DNA from: JACVRN01 sp036403815
GTDB taxonomy: Bacteria; Acidobacteriota; Blastocatellia; Pyrinomonadales; Pyrinomonadaceae
Assembly: GCA_036403815.1 (NCBI GenBank)
Contig: DASWQH010000080.1
Span: forward strand, 1 to 64,000
Length of the DNA: 64,000 bases
Reading direction: 5' to 3'
Shown here: positions 36,174 through 45,722 of the stretch, in pieces
Position numbering within the stretch: the first letter of the stretch is position 1
How the letters are laid out: each line of letters opens with the position of its first letter
Made by a program: the position numbers and the translations under genes
The notes under the pieces: model-generated
What the model saw: only the letters and a program-made list of their open reading frames with translations
Database searches by the model: none
What the model was told of the DNA's origin: nothing

Positions 36174-39100
36174 CTAATCCTTCCGTTGCGAGCCGTCCGT
36201 TACGAATTTCTTTGCATTGTCGTAAAAGTCGCTGCTCTTGAAGGCCGCCGGACCGAACTTTTGCAATACGCGCAACTGCTCTGTATAAGCTCTCCCCTCA
36301 GAAAGTTGTTGTGAGCGAGTTGGACTGTCGCGGTGACTTCGCTCATGTACCGCAGCAGTGCCTGCGTAAGTCGTCATGTCTGCGTCTCCTGTAGTAAGAA
36401 GTTGGTAGTTACCTGAGGTTGTGTTGATATATATGTCCGATTTGTAACCAACAAAAGAGAACATGAACCCAGAAGCAGAAGTTTCCGACATTTGTTTAGC
36501 AGCTTCTAAGCTACCAGCACCGCTTACGAACGCCGGGTCTGAAAGAAAATCATTCTTCGGATCAGTTGACAAGGTAAAGTCGCTCACCTGTAAGCCTTGA
36601 CCTTCACCGATAGACTCTAACCGCTCAATGAAGGCACGAGCAGCTCGGTTGCCTTGCTTTTCTAATCCAAGTGTTTGCTTCTCGGCTTCAAGCTTTGATC
36701 TCTTTTCATTTTGCTGCGCTTTGGTGAGGCTAGAGTCCTTCCTTATTGCCTTCTTTTCTTCGTCTATCGCTTTCCGCCGTGCATCAATTTCGTCATCAGT
36801 ATGCTGACCTAGCGGCACTAACTCCATGCCGGTTGGATCCGTATAAGCCAGCGGATTGTTCCCGACATAACAATATAAGTTCCAGAGTTGAGGATTATAG
36901 GTCTGCTTATCAGAGATGAAAATTGGATCAGGACTGATGAACCGCCCAGATGGTGATGAGTAATATCGCGCATCGAAGAAGTCCAATCCAGTCTCATCAT
37001 CACGCTCCTTACCTGTGAACTTCTGCTTCACATCATCATCAACGTACCCTTGCTGTGCTGTCCGCCCATCTGTGCCTGCACTAATCTCTTCTCCAAACGG
37101 CAGGTAGTCATGCCGCGAGATGACTCCTCCCTGGCTGTTCGTGATTATTCTCGGCGTGCCTAAATTGTCTGAGGTGAAGTAACTCGTACCGCTTCCTTGT
37201 GATGAGGTGTAATCCGTGTACTCTGCCACCATCTGTCCCGTGATGTCGTAGACGTAGATGGTCGTGATGCTGCCCACGACTTTCTTAACTCGGCGGCCGT
37301 CTCCATCATAGTAGTATTGATTATCCACTACTCCAACGGTCTGTGCGTCGTCATGCGAGACCAGCTTATTCTCTGCATCATAACTGAACAGATGCCCTGC
37401 GACTGCGCTCTGAAGATTCCCCGCGCTGTCATACGCTGCATTTACTATCCGGTTATTATTCTGATTGAATGAGGCTAAGGACTGTAATGTGGGTGTGATT
37501 GATTGCTGCTGCACATAGCCTGCTATCACTGCTCGGTTGCCATAGCGATCATAGTCATACGATTGTGTTAATCCGCCCGTCTCCGTCAACGTCTTCAACC
37601 GATTCAGTTGATCGTAAGTATAGCTTTGCACAAGCGACAGCCCCGGCGCAGTTATGCTCTGGCTTTGCACGTTCCCGTTATTGTCGGTCGTGCCGTAAGC
37701 ATAATCCAGTTGTAGCCTGGAGGAATCTGTTGAAGTTGTGCCTAAAGATATCTGTACGGGTTGGAGCCTCGTATTATAGGAGAAGTGCTCCCAAAGATTG
37801 TTGCCTAGTTTGACTGAATTGATGCCACCATGCGCCGTGTAGCTGAAGGAATCGGCATACGTCTTCGCAGCTTCGCCCGTCTTCTGCCCCGCGACCACGC
37901 TGGCGCGCCCCGCAGCGTCGTATTGAGTTGTCACCACGCGGCCAGACGGATAGGTTTCAGAGGTGAGGCCGCCTGCCAGATTGTACTTGTACTCCGGCAT
38001 AGTGTACGTGTGCCCGGAGGTCACTTGCGTGCTTCCGGTGATCCTTCCTAATGCGTCGTATCCGCTATAGCTTGTCTGGGAGATTGCTGAACTGACACTC
38101 GTGAGCCTTCCCTTTCCATAAGTCAACGTATCGTAGAGGTAGGTCACATCAGCAGTGACCCCGTCGTTGTAATGGCGCAACGTCACTCGATTAAGCGAGT
38201 CGTACGTGTACTGAGTTGTGATGTTTCGCGGGTCAGTCCGGGAGATGAGATTGCCGTTGTTATCGTACCCGTACTGTATAGCACCGTTTCCATTCTGGCC
38301 TATCTCCGGGTTTTGAGCAGCAATTAGGCGCGAGAGACTGCTGTAAGAAAAGATGCGCGTCTGCGCACCCTGGACGACCCCGATGAGGTTGGACGAAGCA
38401 TCATAGCTGTAGGTCGTCTCATAATTTAACCCCTGCGGGTCTTCGATGACTTTGATGAGCCTCCCGAAGGAGTCCGTTTCGCTGCGGCGCGTTCTCTGCG
38501 TCTGGTCGGTTACGGTCGTCGAGGCCGCATCATAAAAAGTCGAAATAGTTCCTGTGGAGTTAGTGTTTGACCCCCACGGAGTCGGTAGAGTATAGCCACT
38601 ATAAGTCTTTACGGCAAGCATTCTTCCGGCTTGGTCGGACTTAGTCAGCGTCCATCCCATCGTCGGCTCTGAACCGGCCTGGCTTGAGTAAGCAGCCCTG
38701 TAGGGATTGGAAACTACCTGGTAGCTATTCGTTCCGCTGTATCTATAGCGGCTTTGAACCTTGATGCCTTTGGTCTCGTCTGTCTCGCTCTCGGTCGCGG
38801 CATCCTCCAGTTGACGCGTTAACCGGACTCTTCCGAGCTGGTCTAAGTGCTTGATTGTGACCAACTTACTGTCGCCCGCCGTGTTGAGATCGGCTTTCAC
38901 TACCACTCGCCTCTCGACATCACTGTAGACTGTACGCGTGCGAGTCTCTTCCGATTTCCCTTCGGCTGCAATGACTAGCTTAGGCCGTCCAAAGACATCA
39001 TACTGTGTCGAGGTCGAGACGTTATTATCAACATCCGTTGCTCTTACAACCGCGCCGGTAGAAAAGTCATATTCCAGCGTAGAGGTGCGCTGAGCAGGGG

Positions 39101-41300
39101 TTGCGACCGCCGCCTTTGTCTCGGTCGGGTAGAGATTGGCGACCACCCCGGACGGGCTTGAAATATTTCCATAGGTGTATTCGGTCTTGTTGCCGAGCGC
39201 ATCTGTGGTGCGAATTACATTTCCAAACTCGTTATAGTCATGCTTTATGCAGATGGCATTAACAGTGCCCGGAGCAGCAGCTACTAAGGGGTCAGAGACA
39301 GGCCCCCGGATTGAATCCCAGGCTCGCTGTTCTTTCAAATTTCCTGTAGTCAAAGACTCATCATAAGTAAACTCAGTGCGTGAGATGACCGCGCCGGTTT
39401 CCGCTCCGGTTCTCAACTCAGAAGATTTCACTGCATTGCGAAGTCTTGGCGAGGTATCCCTGTTATAAACGTTTGCATTCCTTGGATCAGTCGCATTGCT
39501 CTCTGATGCTTCAGGTGCCTCCAGATAATAAGTATTAAGAGTTGTGCGAACGAATGGCACGTTGGCTACGTTAGCCCAGACAGGATTTCCGCTTGTGTCA
39601 TGTAGCGAGCTATATTCTCGCCAATTGCTCTCTCTGACACGAAGCAGGTTGCCGTTCTTGTCGTACAGGTAATCTTTGACGGCGGTCTTTACCAGATTTC
39701 CATTTGCATCTGTGATCGAGATGAGTTCAGATTTGACATAAAGGTTCTGAACTTGCGACCCAATCGTTCCATAAGGCAGGTTATTCAACCATTGGCGCTC
39801 GATGACCGTCCCATCGGGGCGCACTGATTTGTAAACCGAGCCGACGCCGCCGTCGAAGCTCTCCCTCGTTATCGCTCCATCCGGCCCGGTAATGATACTT
39901 GTGCCTCCTTCTTCATTATCGGGGATAGAATATGTCCAGGCTTCTGTTGCCTGCACAGAGGCTCCGTCATATTCCTGCAAGTATGTCAGTGTCTTTTGAG
40001 TCGGACTATTATCAATGATGTCCTTGACGTGGATGGCCGTGCCGGTCTGTCCATCCAGTTTGTAGCTGTAAGCAGCGCTCGCCCCTGAAGGCAGTGTGAC
40101 CGCGTTTATTTCTCCCCAGCCGGATGAGCTGGAAGTTCCGGCATTGTAGCCGAATGAGTAAGAGAGGCCGCCCAGTTGCGCGGGCAGAGTGATCTGTTCT
40201 ACTACTCTAAAACTTGCATTAAGCGGAACCGTCCCGGCAGGCCCCCCTGCGTTATAGGTTTTACTGACCTGTATGGTCTTCCACTTTATGGTGGTGATTA
40301 TCTCTACATTGTTTGTGCCCCACTGGTGAATGTAATCCTGGTTGGCAGCCCCATCCTTTTCAATAATTATGGAGCGGCCAACCTGGTCTACCAGCTTATC
40401 GGCAAGGCGATTGTTATACGGGACATTCTCCTGTATCTCTATGTAGTTTCCGTTTCTGTCCGTGATGCGCTGCGGGGCATTGCCGCCCGTCACGCGCGTG
40501 CCGTCAGAGAGATAGAGCGTCCAGGGATTGTTCGCCCAGTTGTTATGATCCCCATCCTGCTCGAACTCCAGCCGCAGGTATGTGCCATCCGTGCTGTAGT
40601 AAACCATCTTCGTGTTGATGGGAGCATCTGACGGACAGTAGCCACTGTTAGTATTTGGATTCCAGCCGCTGGTTGACCCATCGGGTTGATATTTGAAGTA
40701 GCCGTCCAGCTCATCCTTGTCCAGAAGACGGAACTCATGCTTACTGCCATCAGGAAAGATGATGAAGAGCTTGAAGTAATAAAGGTATGGGTAGTCCGAG
40801 CATGGATTGTAATAATTTGTATTGTAGGATGAAGGGGGTGAGTAATCACGCTCCTGTAACTCTATCTGATATTTATAGCCATAGCGCCATCCGGCCTGGT
40901 CGCTCTTCCGGGCTGCAAGCACGGCCTGTGTAATCGTGTCTCCGCCGCACTCAGGGCCGGCAGGAGTTTTCGGCCAGAAAGGAGAGCCGTACGGTGTACG
41001 CGCACAGTCTCTATATTGAGTATGAGGATCAAAGAGCTTGCTGTTGTAGAAGAGGCTGATGCGAGCGGCGAGACCCCCGCGCCCCGGAGGCAGCGCAGCC
41101 ACAGGGAGATTGAGCATGAGATTGCCGTTGGTGGTGTTGACTGTCTCTATGTCGCCGAGAGCATAAGAGCCGGAAGGCATGAAGCCACGGTCAGGTGTCT
41201 TCTGTTCCTGTGCCTGTATGCTCGCTGAGCTAAATAAAAGCAGGACGATCAAGAAGGAAAAGAGTACTAATGTGGGAGATAGTCTCTTGATTTCTTTCAT
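36174..41300 (-). CDS. Secreted RHS/YD-repeat polymorphic toxin with HExxH metallopeptidase-like tip
   Basis: 1708 residues. Signal peptide (LVLFSFLIVLLLFSSASIQAQ), an N-terminal beta region (SYALGDIETVNTTNGNLML), RHS/YD repeats from about 620 to 1380 (YDSLNRVTLRHYNDG, YDQLNRLKTLTETGG), and the RHS core GKERDDETGLDFFDARYYS with GRFISPDP near 1430-1465. The variable tip (about 1490-1708) has a charged helix (KKAIRKDSSLTKAQQNEKRSK) and AAVHERSH, an HExxH zinc motif at 1652-1656, with a possible third ligand Glu1668 in SEGRAY. RHS shells encapsulate and release a C-terminal toxin; here it would be a zinc peptidase. Confidence 0.9.
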   Translation of the reverse strand: MKEIKRLSPTLVLFSFLIVLLLFSSASIQAQEQKTPDRGFMPSGSYALGDIETVNTTNGNLMLNLPVAALPPGRGGLAARISLFYNSKLFDPHTQYRDCARTPYGSPFWPKTPAGPECGGDTITQAVLAARKSDQAGWRYGYKYQIELQERDYSPPSSYNTNYYNPCSDYPYLYYFKLFIIFPDGSKHEFRLLDKDELDGYFKYQPDGSTSGWNPNTNSGYCPSDAPINTKMVYYSTDGTYLRLEFEQDGDHNNWANNPWTLYLSDGTRVTGGNAPQRITDRNGNYIEIQENVPYNNRLADKLVDQVGRSIIIEKDGAANQDYIHQWGTNNVEIITTIKWKTIQVSKTYNAGGPAGTVPLNASFRVVEQITLPAQLGGLSYSFGYNAGTSSSSGWGEINAVTLPSGASAAYSYKLDGQTGTAIHVKDIIDNSPTQKTLTYLQEYDGASVQATEAWTYSIPDNEEGGTSIITGPDGAITRESFDGGVGSVYKSVRPDGTVIERQWLNNLPYGTIGSQVQNLYVKSELISITDANGNLVKTAVKDYLYDKNGNLLRVRESNWREYSSLHDTSGNPVWANVANVPFVRTTLNTYYLEAPEASESNATDPRNANVYNRDTSPRLRNAVKSSELRTGAETGAVISRTEFTYDESLTTGNLKEQRAWDSIRGPVSDPLVAAAPGTVNAICIKHDYNEFGNVIRTTDALGNKTEYTYGNISSPSGVVANLYPTETKAAVATPAQRTSTLEYDFSTGAVVRATDVDNNVSTSTQYDVFGRPKLVIAAEGKSEETRTRTVYSDVERRVVVKADLNTAGDSKLVTIKHLDQLGRVRLTRQLEDAATESETDETKGIKVQSRYRYSGTNSYQVVSNPYRAAYSSQAGSEPTMGWTLTKSDQAGRMLAVKTYSGYTLPTPWGSNTNSTGTISTFYDAASTTVTDQTQRTRRSETDSFGRLIKVIEDPQGLNYETTYSYDASSNLIGVVQGAQTRIFSYSSLSRLIAAQNPEIGQNGNGAIQYGYDNNGNLISRTDPRNITTQYTYDSLNRVTLRHYNDGVTADVTYLYDTLTYGKGRLTSVSSAISQTSYSGYDALGRITGSTQVTSGHTYTMPEYKYNLAGGLTSETYPSGRVVTTQYDAAGRASVVAGQKTGEAAKTYADSFSYTAHGGINSVKLGNNLWEHFSYNTRLQPVQISLGTTSTDSSRLQLDYAYGTTDNNGNVQSQSITAPGLSLVQSYTYDQLNRLKTLTETGGLTQSYDYDRYGNRAVIAGYVQQQSITPTLQSLASFNQNNNRIVNAAYDSAGNLQSAVAGHLFSYDAENKLVSHDDAQTVGVVDNQYYYDGDGRRVKKVVGSITTIYVYDITGQMVAEYTDYTSSQGSGTSYFTSDNLGTPRIITNSQGGVISRHDYLPFGEEISAGTDGRTAQQGYVDDDVKQKFTGKERDDETGLDFFDARYYSSPSGRFISPDPIFISDKQTYNPQLWNLYCYVGNNPLAYTDPTGMELVPLGQHTDDEIDARRKAIDEEKKAIRKDSSLTKAQQNEKRSKLEAEKQTLGLEKQGNRAARAFIERLESIGEGQGLQVSDFTLSTDPKNDFLSDPAFVSGAGSLEAAKQMSETSASGFMFSFVGYKSDIYINTTSGNYQLLTTGDADMTTYAGTAAVHERSHRDSPTRSQQLSEGRAYTEQLRVLQKFGPAAFKSSDFYDNAKKFVTDGSQRKD

Positions 41301-41448
41301 CTGGCTCTCTAGCTTCCTTTAGTCAAACTCTTTACTGCTTGACGATTCGCCATTCGTCTACAGGACACCCTGTGTGTGATTGCAAACGATGCCGAACCTG
41401 CGGATTCAATAGGCTATAAGCCGCGCAATTCTCCTTGCTCAAGTGCAT

Positions 41449-41910
41449 TCATTCCAGAGTAATGTGGAATAGACAGGCTGGATTCTCGGCCACGCTCAAG
41501 GTGTAACCTCCCTGCGCCAGATCAATCACCTCACTCCAGGTCTGCGCTGCTCCGCTCTGCACTCTCCATTCCTGAACCAGCGCGCCGCCATTGTCCCGTC
41601 TGAGTTGTAGGGTGACCTCCTGCGCTCCACTCTGGTTTGTCACTTCCAGACGAAACGCTCCTGCCGCGCGCGTTGTAGATGCCGGAGTGAACGCACGCGT
41701 CCCCAGCACTACGCTGACTGTCTCTACTTGGGAAGCAGGCGGTGCCGCGCACGATGGAATGGGCAATCGCTTTGCACCGCCAGCGGAGAGCGACCATGCT
41801 CCGGCAGCGATGCCTGCAACGCTGATGAAGATCAACAAAAGGATGACGGAAGCTATATTTCGTAAAGAAGCTTTGCTTAGAGCTTTCCTCAATCTTTGCC
41901 GCTCAGCCAT
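41449..41910 (-). CDS. Membrane-anchored beta-sandwich protein (RHS accessory)
   Basis: 153 residues. Basic cytoplasmic start, one membrane helix (IASVILLLIFISVAGIAAGAW), then a beta-rich outer domain (RAAGAFRLEVTNQSGAQEVT, SGAAQTWSEVIDLAQGGYTL) resembling small cupredoxin-like or Ig-like folds, two Cys (PSCAAP, PACLFH). The family is not named. It lies between the 426-residue protein and the RHS gene, all leftward, and likely belongs to the same unit. Confidence 0.65.
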   Translation of the reverse strand: MAERQRLRKALSKASLRNIASVILLLIFISVAGIAAGAWSLSAGGAKRLPIPSCAAPPASQVETVSVVLGTRAFTPASTTRAAGAFRLEVTNQSGAQEVTLQLRRDNGGALVQEWRVQSGAAQTWSEVIDLAQGGYTLSVAENPACLFHITLE

Positions 41911-41947
41911 TATTTACTCCTTCTCAACTTGCAGTATTGCTATGCGC

Positions 41948-43228
41948 TCACTGTAGCTGCCCGTAGATGACCACGTCTGAAACAGTCGCTCCCGGTGAAT
42001 AGAAAGCTGTATCGACTAAAAGCGGATATGCAGGCGTCACCGTGCTGGTATAAACGAGCACTCCGTTTCTTCTGTACTTAACTACTCCGCCTTCAACCGA
42101 CACACGTAATTTGTCGCCCACGGCATAAGGCCCGACGCTGCCGCGACCGACACCGCCTTCATAAATGTACAGGGTGCCGGAGCCTGCCGGATGCATGGCA
42201 AAATCCACATCCGTGTAATCCTGATTCGTGTCTCCGTGGCTTAATCCAAAGAGGCTGATGCTGAAGTTGTTATCCGTCACAGTGAATTCCACGTAGCCAT
42301 CGCCTGAAGAGATGGCTTTCGTAGAGCTTGCGCCCGCATTGCCCCAGCCCCAACCGGCTGTCTTGGACAGATTATTGCCATTGACAGAAAGGCCGACGGC
42401 ATTTGTCCAGACTACATTTTCATTACCTCCGGCAACGGTTTGTAGCTGCCCGGAGATAATCACGTCTGAAACGGTCGCTCCCGGCGAATAGAAGGCTGTG
42501 TCGGCTCGCAACGAGTAGGTCGGAGCGACACTGCTCGTGTAAAGCAGAGTTCCGTTCCTTCTGTATTTGACTACTCCGCCTTCAATAGCTACGCGTAATT
42601 TATCGCCCGCAGCATAAGGCCCGACGCTGCCGCGACCGACACCGCCTTCGTAGATGTACAGGGTGCCGGAGCCTGCCGGATGCATGGCGAAATCTATACC
42701 TATGTAGTCCTGATCCGCGTCTCCACGGCTTAATCCAAAGAGGCTGATGCTTGAGTGAGTATCATTAACGGTGAACTCTACGTAGCCGTCCCCGGTTGCG
42801 ATGGCTTTCGTAGAGCTTGCGCCTGCATTGCCCCAGCCCCAACCGGCTGTCTTGGACAGATTGTTGCCATTGACAGAAAGACCAACAGCATTTGTCCAGA
42901 CTACGTTCTCGGTCGAGTAGGATGATGACGGAGGGGGCGTTGGGGTCGTCGTTGCCGATGGAGTTGCGACTGCTGTAGGCTCTTCTGTGGAGATGAGTTT
43001 GTTGCCCGCGTAGATGTACTCTTTCGATGGATTAGAGGCTGAGAGGCTGCTCGGTGGAGTCAGCATTGATGGCTTCAACATCCCTGGAAGCGCTCGCCAT
43101 CGCGCAATAATACTGATGGAAAGAGCAAGGCTGATCAATACACAGATTAGAATCAGAAGCTTGCGCCTGCTCTTTTTCTCAGGCTTCGTACTTCCCTTCT
43201 TCCTCTGCCGGGCTATTCTTTTAGACAT
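41948..43228 (-). CDS. Membrane-anchored protein with two concanavalin-like repeats (RHS accessory)
   Basis: 426 residues. Lys/Arg-rich start, one membrane helix at about 24-43 (LLILICVLISLALSISIIA), then EYIYAGNKLISTEEP, a motif of RHS cores, a Pro/Thr linker, and two near-identical units of about 150 residues (about 105-262 and 268-426), each beginning ENVVWTNAVGLSVNGNNLSK and ending FYSPGATVSDV. The units look like single SPRY/lectin-like beta sandwiches. The DNA repeats (41950-42425 and 42430-42910) are over 85% alike, so the duplication is recent. It heads the leftward RHS group. Confidence 0.75.
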   Translation of the reverse strand: MSKRIARQRKKGSTKPEKKSRRKLLILICVLISLALSISIIARWRALPGMLKPSMLTPPSSLSASNPSKEYIYAGNKLISTEEPTAVATPSATTTPTPPPSSSYSTENVVWTNAVGLSVNGNNLSKTAGWGWGNAGASSTKAIATGDGYVEFTVNDTHSSISLFGLSRGDADQDYIGIDFAMHPAGSGTLYIYEGGVGRGSVGPYAAGDKLRVAIEGGVVKYRRNGTLLYTSSVAPTYSLRADTAFYSPGATVSDVIISGQLQTVAGGNENVVWTNAVGLSVNGNNLSKTAGWGWGNAGASSTKAISSGDGYVEFTVTDNNFSISLFGLSHGDTNQDYTDVDFAMHPAGSGTLYIYEGGVGRGSVGPYAVGDKLRVSVEGGVVKYRRNGVLVYTSTVTPAYPLLVDTAFYSPGATVSDVVIYGQLQ

Positions 43229-43773
43229 TCACTTGCCTTTTCTCGCACAGACACTTAGCCCAGAGCGTTTGGAATCAATAGATTGCTTTCCAGCCTGTGA
43301 GAGAAATAGAGGCCAATCTGCTGATAGGCATACTTTCCCAACAGTAATCCAATGCTCTTGAAGTGTTTATGGCTCAGGCCAACGCCGCGTAGTGCGTGAA
43401 GATGCAGGATGTCATGCAGGGCTGAGTCCCAGTTTGCATCTTTGCGGCAAAGGCCGTGATTAACAAATGAAAAATCCCGTGACCCACGTGGACGTTAGTC
43501 ACAGGCTTTTGTTTAGTTAAGCAAGGTCTCTTCCAACTGCGAGTAGCCATGCACTTTTAGGGAAAGCTGCGCGAGGTGTAGAAGTGGAGGCGGCTTACGA
43601 CAGTGGGAGAGATGCATAAGAAATTCCCGTTCCTGAGTGCGGGTACGTTGGAGAGCGTCCTGACCTGTGGTTCGAGATGGTTGTTATAAACGCTCTCTGA
43701 AGCTAAAAACGCGGGCAGTCTAAAACCGAATCAATCAATTGTCAACAAAAATCTTTACGACGTATACCTGCCG
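43229..43773. other. Gene-free region upstream of the RHS group
   Basis: About 545 bases. A terminator-like hairpin at about 43472-43510 (CCCGTGAC with GTCACAGG, then CTTTTGTTT). No gene, tRNA or repeat recognised. The promoter of the leftward RHS group should lie near 43250-43450, but no clear pair is seen. Confidence 0.4.
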
Positions 43774-44772
43774 TCAATACAGGCCAGCACGCAAGTCTGA
43801 TTTCTTAAACTGCACATCTACTATCAACGGGCGGTGGTCAGAGCCTGTACGCTTACCTGTTCTGATTTCTTCAACACTAAGTTCATCGCTCACTAAGCAG
43901 TGATCTATAGGTAGCTGTAGAAATGCGGGCAGCGGCATAGGCCAGCTAGGGCTGAGACCAAACCCTATCCGGGCATCGCGTAATCCGGACTCTCTAGCCA
44001 AATCTATGAAGTAAGGAGACCACATGGTTGTGTTTAGATCGCCTATCAACAGTCTAGGCCCTTTAGTCTCTCTTAAAATAGAGGCAGCTTCGGCGAATTG
44101 CCGGTTGCGATTCAGGAATTTGTCTGTACGCATAGGTGTTGGAGGATGCAGGGACAGAATCGAGACCACCGTGCCATAGACATTAACTTTTGCCAGAAGT
44201 GCCAGGTGAGTGGAAGCATCTAGGTTTAATACCGCTACATCTTCCAGAGAGTATCGACTGAAAAGAGCCATGCCGGAGCCACCGGGCTTAGGGACAGTTT
44301 TATAATAAGGATATTCGGAGACAAAGCCTCGCGTATGCTCCAGCCACTTATCAGTGAACTCCTGCAATACGATTATATCCGGGTGCGCTTCATTGACGGC
44401 TTCGATCAAAGCCGCATAATTCTTATTACTTCCCAGAACATTAGCCTGTATCAATCTGAGATGAACCGTGGAAGATTGGCTATCATGACGCGGGGCTGCG
44501 AAATAATACGGGAGAATATAGCTCAGGTTAAAAATGGCTAAAGCCACGGCAAACGGTAAAAGTTTCCATGAATGAAAAACAATGAGGAGAATAATACAGG
44601 CCAGTGAAGCCAACGCATACTGCAACCTGAAATGGGTGGCAAGCTCCAGATAGGCGTAGTGACCGAATAGACTTATCAAAGTTAAAATCAGAACGGCAAA
44701 CAGGAGCGCCATTACCAGTTTGTATATAAGTTGAGGTGGAACCAGTTCAAAAAGAAACATATTAGATGTCAA
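43774..44772 (-). CDS. Membrane endonuclease/exonuclease/phosphatase (EEP) family protein
   Basis: 332 residues. Three membrane helices within about 12-95 (LIYKLVMALLFAVLILTLIS, FRLQYALASLACIILLIVF, AVALAIFNLSYILPYYF). The EEP catalytic domain follows: RLIQANVLGSN, DIIVLQEFTDKW (metal Glu), LIGDLNTTMWSPYF (GDLN), and PIDHCLV and GSDHRPLIVDV (catalytic His). Members cleave nucleic acids, phosphoinositides or lipids; the substrate here is unknown and the active site probably faces outside. It may be cotranscribed with the gene at 44782-45546. Confidence 0.85.
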   Translation of the reverse strand: MTSNMFLFELVPPQLIYKLVMALLFAVLILTLISLFGHYAYLELATHFRLQYALASLACIILLIVFHSWKLLPFAVALAIFNLSYILPYYFAAPRHDSQSSTVHLRLIQANVLGSNKNYAALIEAVNEAHPDIIVLQEFTDKWLEHTRGFVSEYPYYKTVPKPGGSGMALFSRYSLEDVAVLNLDASTHLALLAKVNVYGTVVSILSLHPPTPMRTDKFLNRNRQFAEAASILRETKGPRLLIGDLNTTMWSPYFIDLARESGLRDARIGFGLSPSWPMPLPAFLQLPIDHCLVSDELSVEEIRTGKRTGSDHRPLIVDVQFKKSDLRAGLY

Positions 44773-44781
44773 ACGCCCTGT

Positions 44782-45546
44782 TTAGTTAATGCTGATTATC
44801 TTACACTCCAGCGTCCTGTTCCAACGCCGCTCCGTCATCTGCCTTGTTTGGTCTGCGATGACTGTGAAAACAATCTGTTGCTCGCTTGAAGCGTTGCGGA
44901 GCCGTTCGAGCACGGGGAACTCGCTCAGGTTTGTCCATTCTATACGCACTGCGATGTGTTCCTGCGTACGCAGAGGAATGATTAAGGACAAGCCCGAACT
45001 GCCGTCACCACGCACAACTGCCCTGTAGGTTATACCTCCTTGCAGCGTACCTTCATAGGGAACAATCACCTGAGAAATATCTTCAAAGCGAGTGAGGTCG
45101 AAGCGGTAGCGATACCATGCGAAGCTCCTGAGCGATGAGTTGCGCAGGATGCCTACGACCGTGACCTTCGCCCGGCTGCCGTATTCGATTGATCGGATTT
45201 TATTAACTTCACTGTTGAGCAGGTTACGTTGTGTCTCGTCGCTGCTGGCATACCGGACGCCTATCTGATCATCATGGCTCAGTGGGCACTTTTCATCACT
45301 GAGATAAGAGGCTTCCGTTGCCAGTTGGAGCGTCGCCGTAAGACGCACGGGCTTGTCAAAGTAGAGTCGCGGATTTTTGACCATCTCGCAAAAAGCGATG
45401 GTGGAAACTTCCTCCGTAGCGTTGGATGTGAAGCTGGATTGACCTGCGCCGGGACTGCCGGAACTGAATAGATTGTTCACCGAAGAAAGATGACTCGGCA
45501 ATAGTATCAGCGAAAACAGGACTGTCAGAGTCGGGAGTGCTTTCAT
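44782..45546 (-). CDS. Secreted hypothetical protein, OB-fold-like
   Basis: 254 residues from the ATG at 45546 (MKALPTL), chosen because it opens directly into the signal peptide; an ATG at 45573 would add nine residues. The mature part begins STIAFCEMVKNPRLYFDKPV, then RLTATLQLATEASYL and RAKVTVVGIL, a pattern seen in many Acidobacteriota secreted proteins with an OB-like fold. Function unknown. It follows a candidate attC site upstream and lies ten bases before the EEP gene. Confidence 0.65.
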   Translation of the reverse strand: MKALPTLTVLFSLILLPSHLSSVNNLFSSGSPGAGQSSFTSNATEEVSTIAFCEMVKNPRLYFDKPVRLTATLQLATEASYLSDEKCPLSHDDQIGVRYASSDETQRNLLNSEVNKIRSIEYGSRAKVTVVGILRNSSLRSFAWYRYRFDLTRFEDISQVIVPYEGTLQGGITYRAVVRGDGSSGLSLIIPLRTQEHIAVRIEWTNLSEFPVLERLRNASSEQQIVFTVIADQTRQMTERRWNRTLECKIISIN

Positions 45547-45582
45547 AGTTCGTTTATGATGTGCTGACCTCATTCAACAGAT

Positions 45583-45682
45583 GTCTAACGCACGCATTAA
45601 CGCGCCGATAGAGTCTCTGCATCGTGCGGCAAGTTGACGATGAGAGACTTGCTATTTGCCGGTCGAGTAGCACGAGTTGCAG
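45583..45682 (-). repeat. Candidate integron attC site (degenerate)
   Basis: Read on the minus strand it ends in GTTAGAC (fits GTTRRRY) and begins near CTGCAAC (poor RYYYAAC). The inner arms AGTCTCT-CATCGT and ACGATG-AGAGACT pair over 13 bases with a single bulged G, as in attC hairpins. It lies between the stop of the 45723-46796 gene and the start of the next, the normal place for an attC. Confidence 0.4.
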
Positions 45683-45722
45683 GGCTACGGGCATAGAGAC
45701 ACGTAAACCGCTTGAGTAGAAA

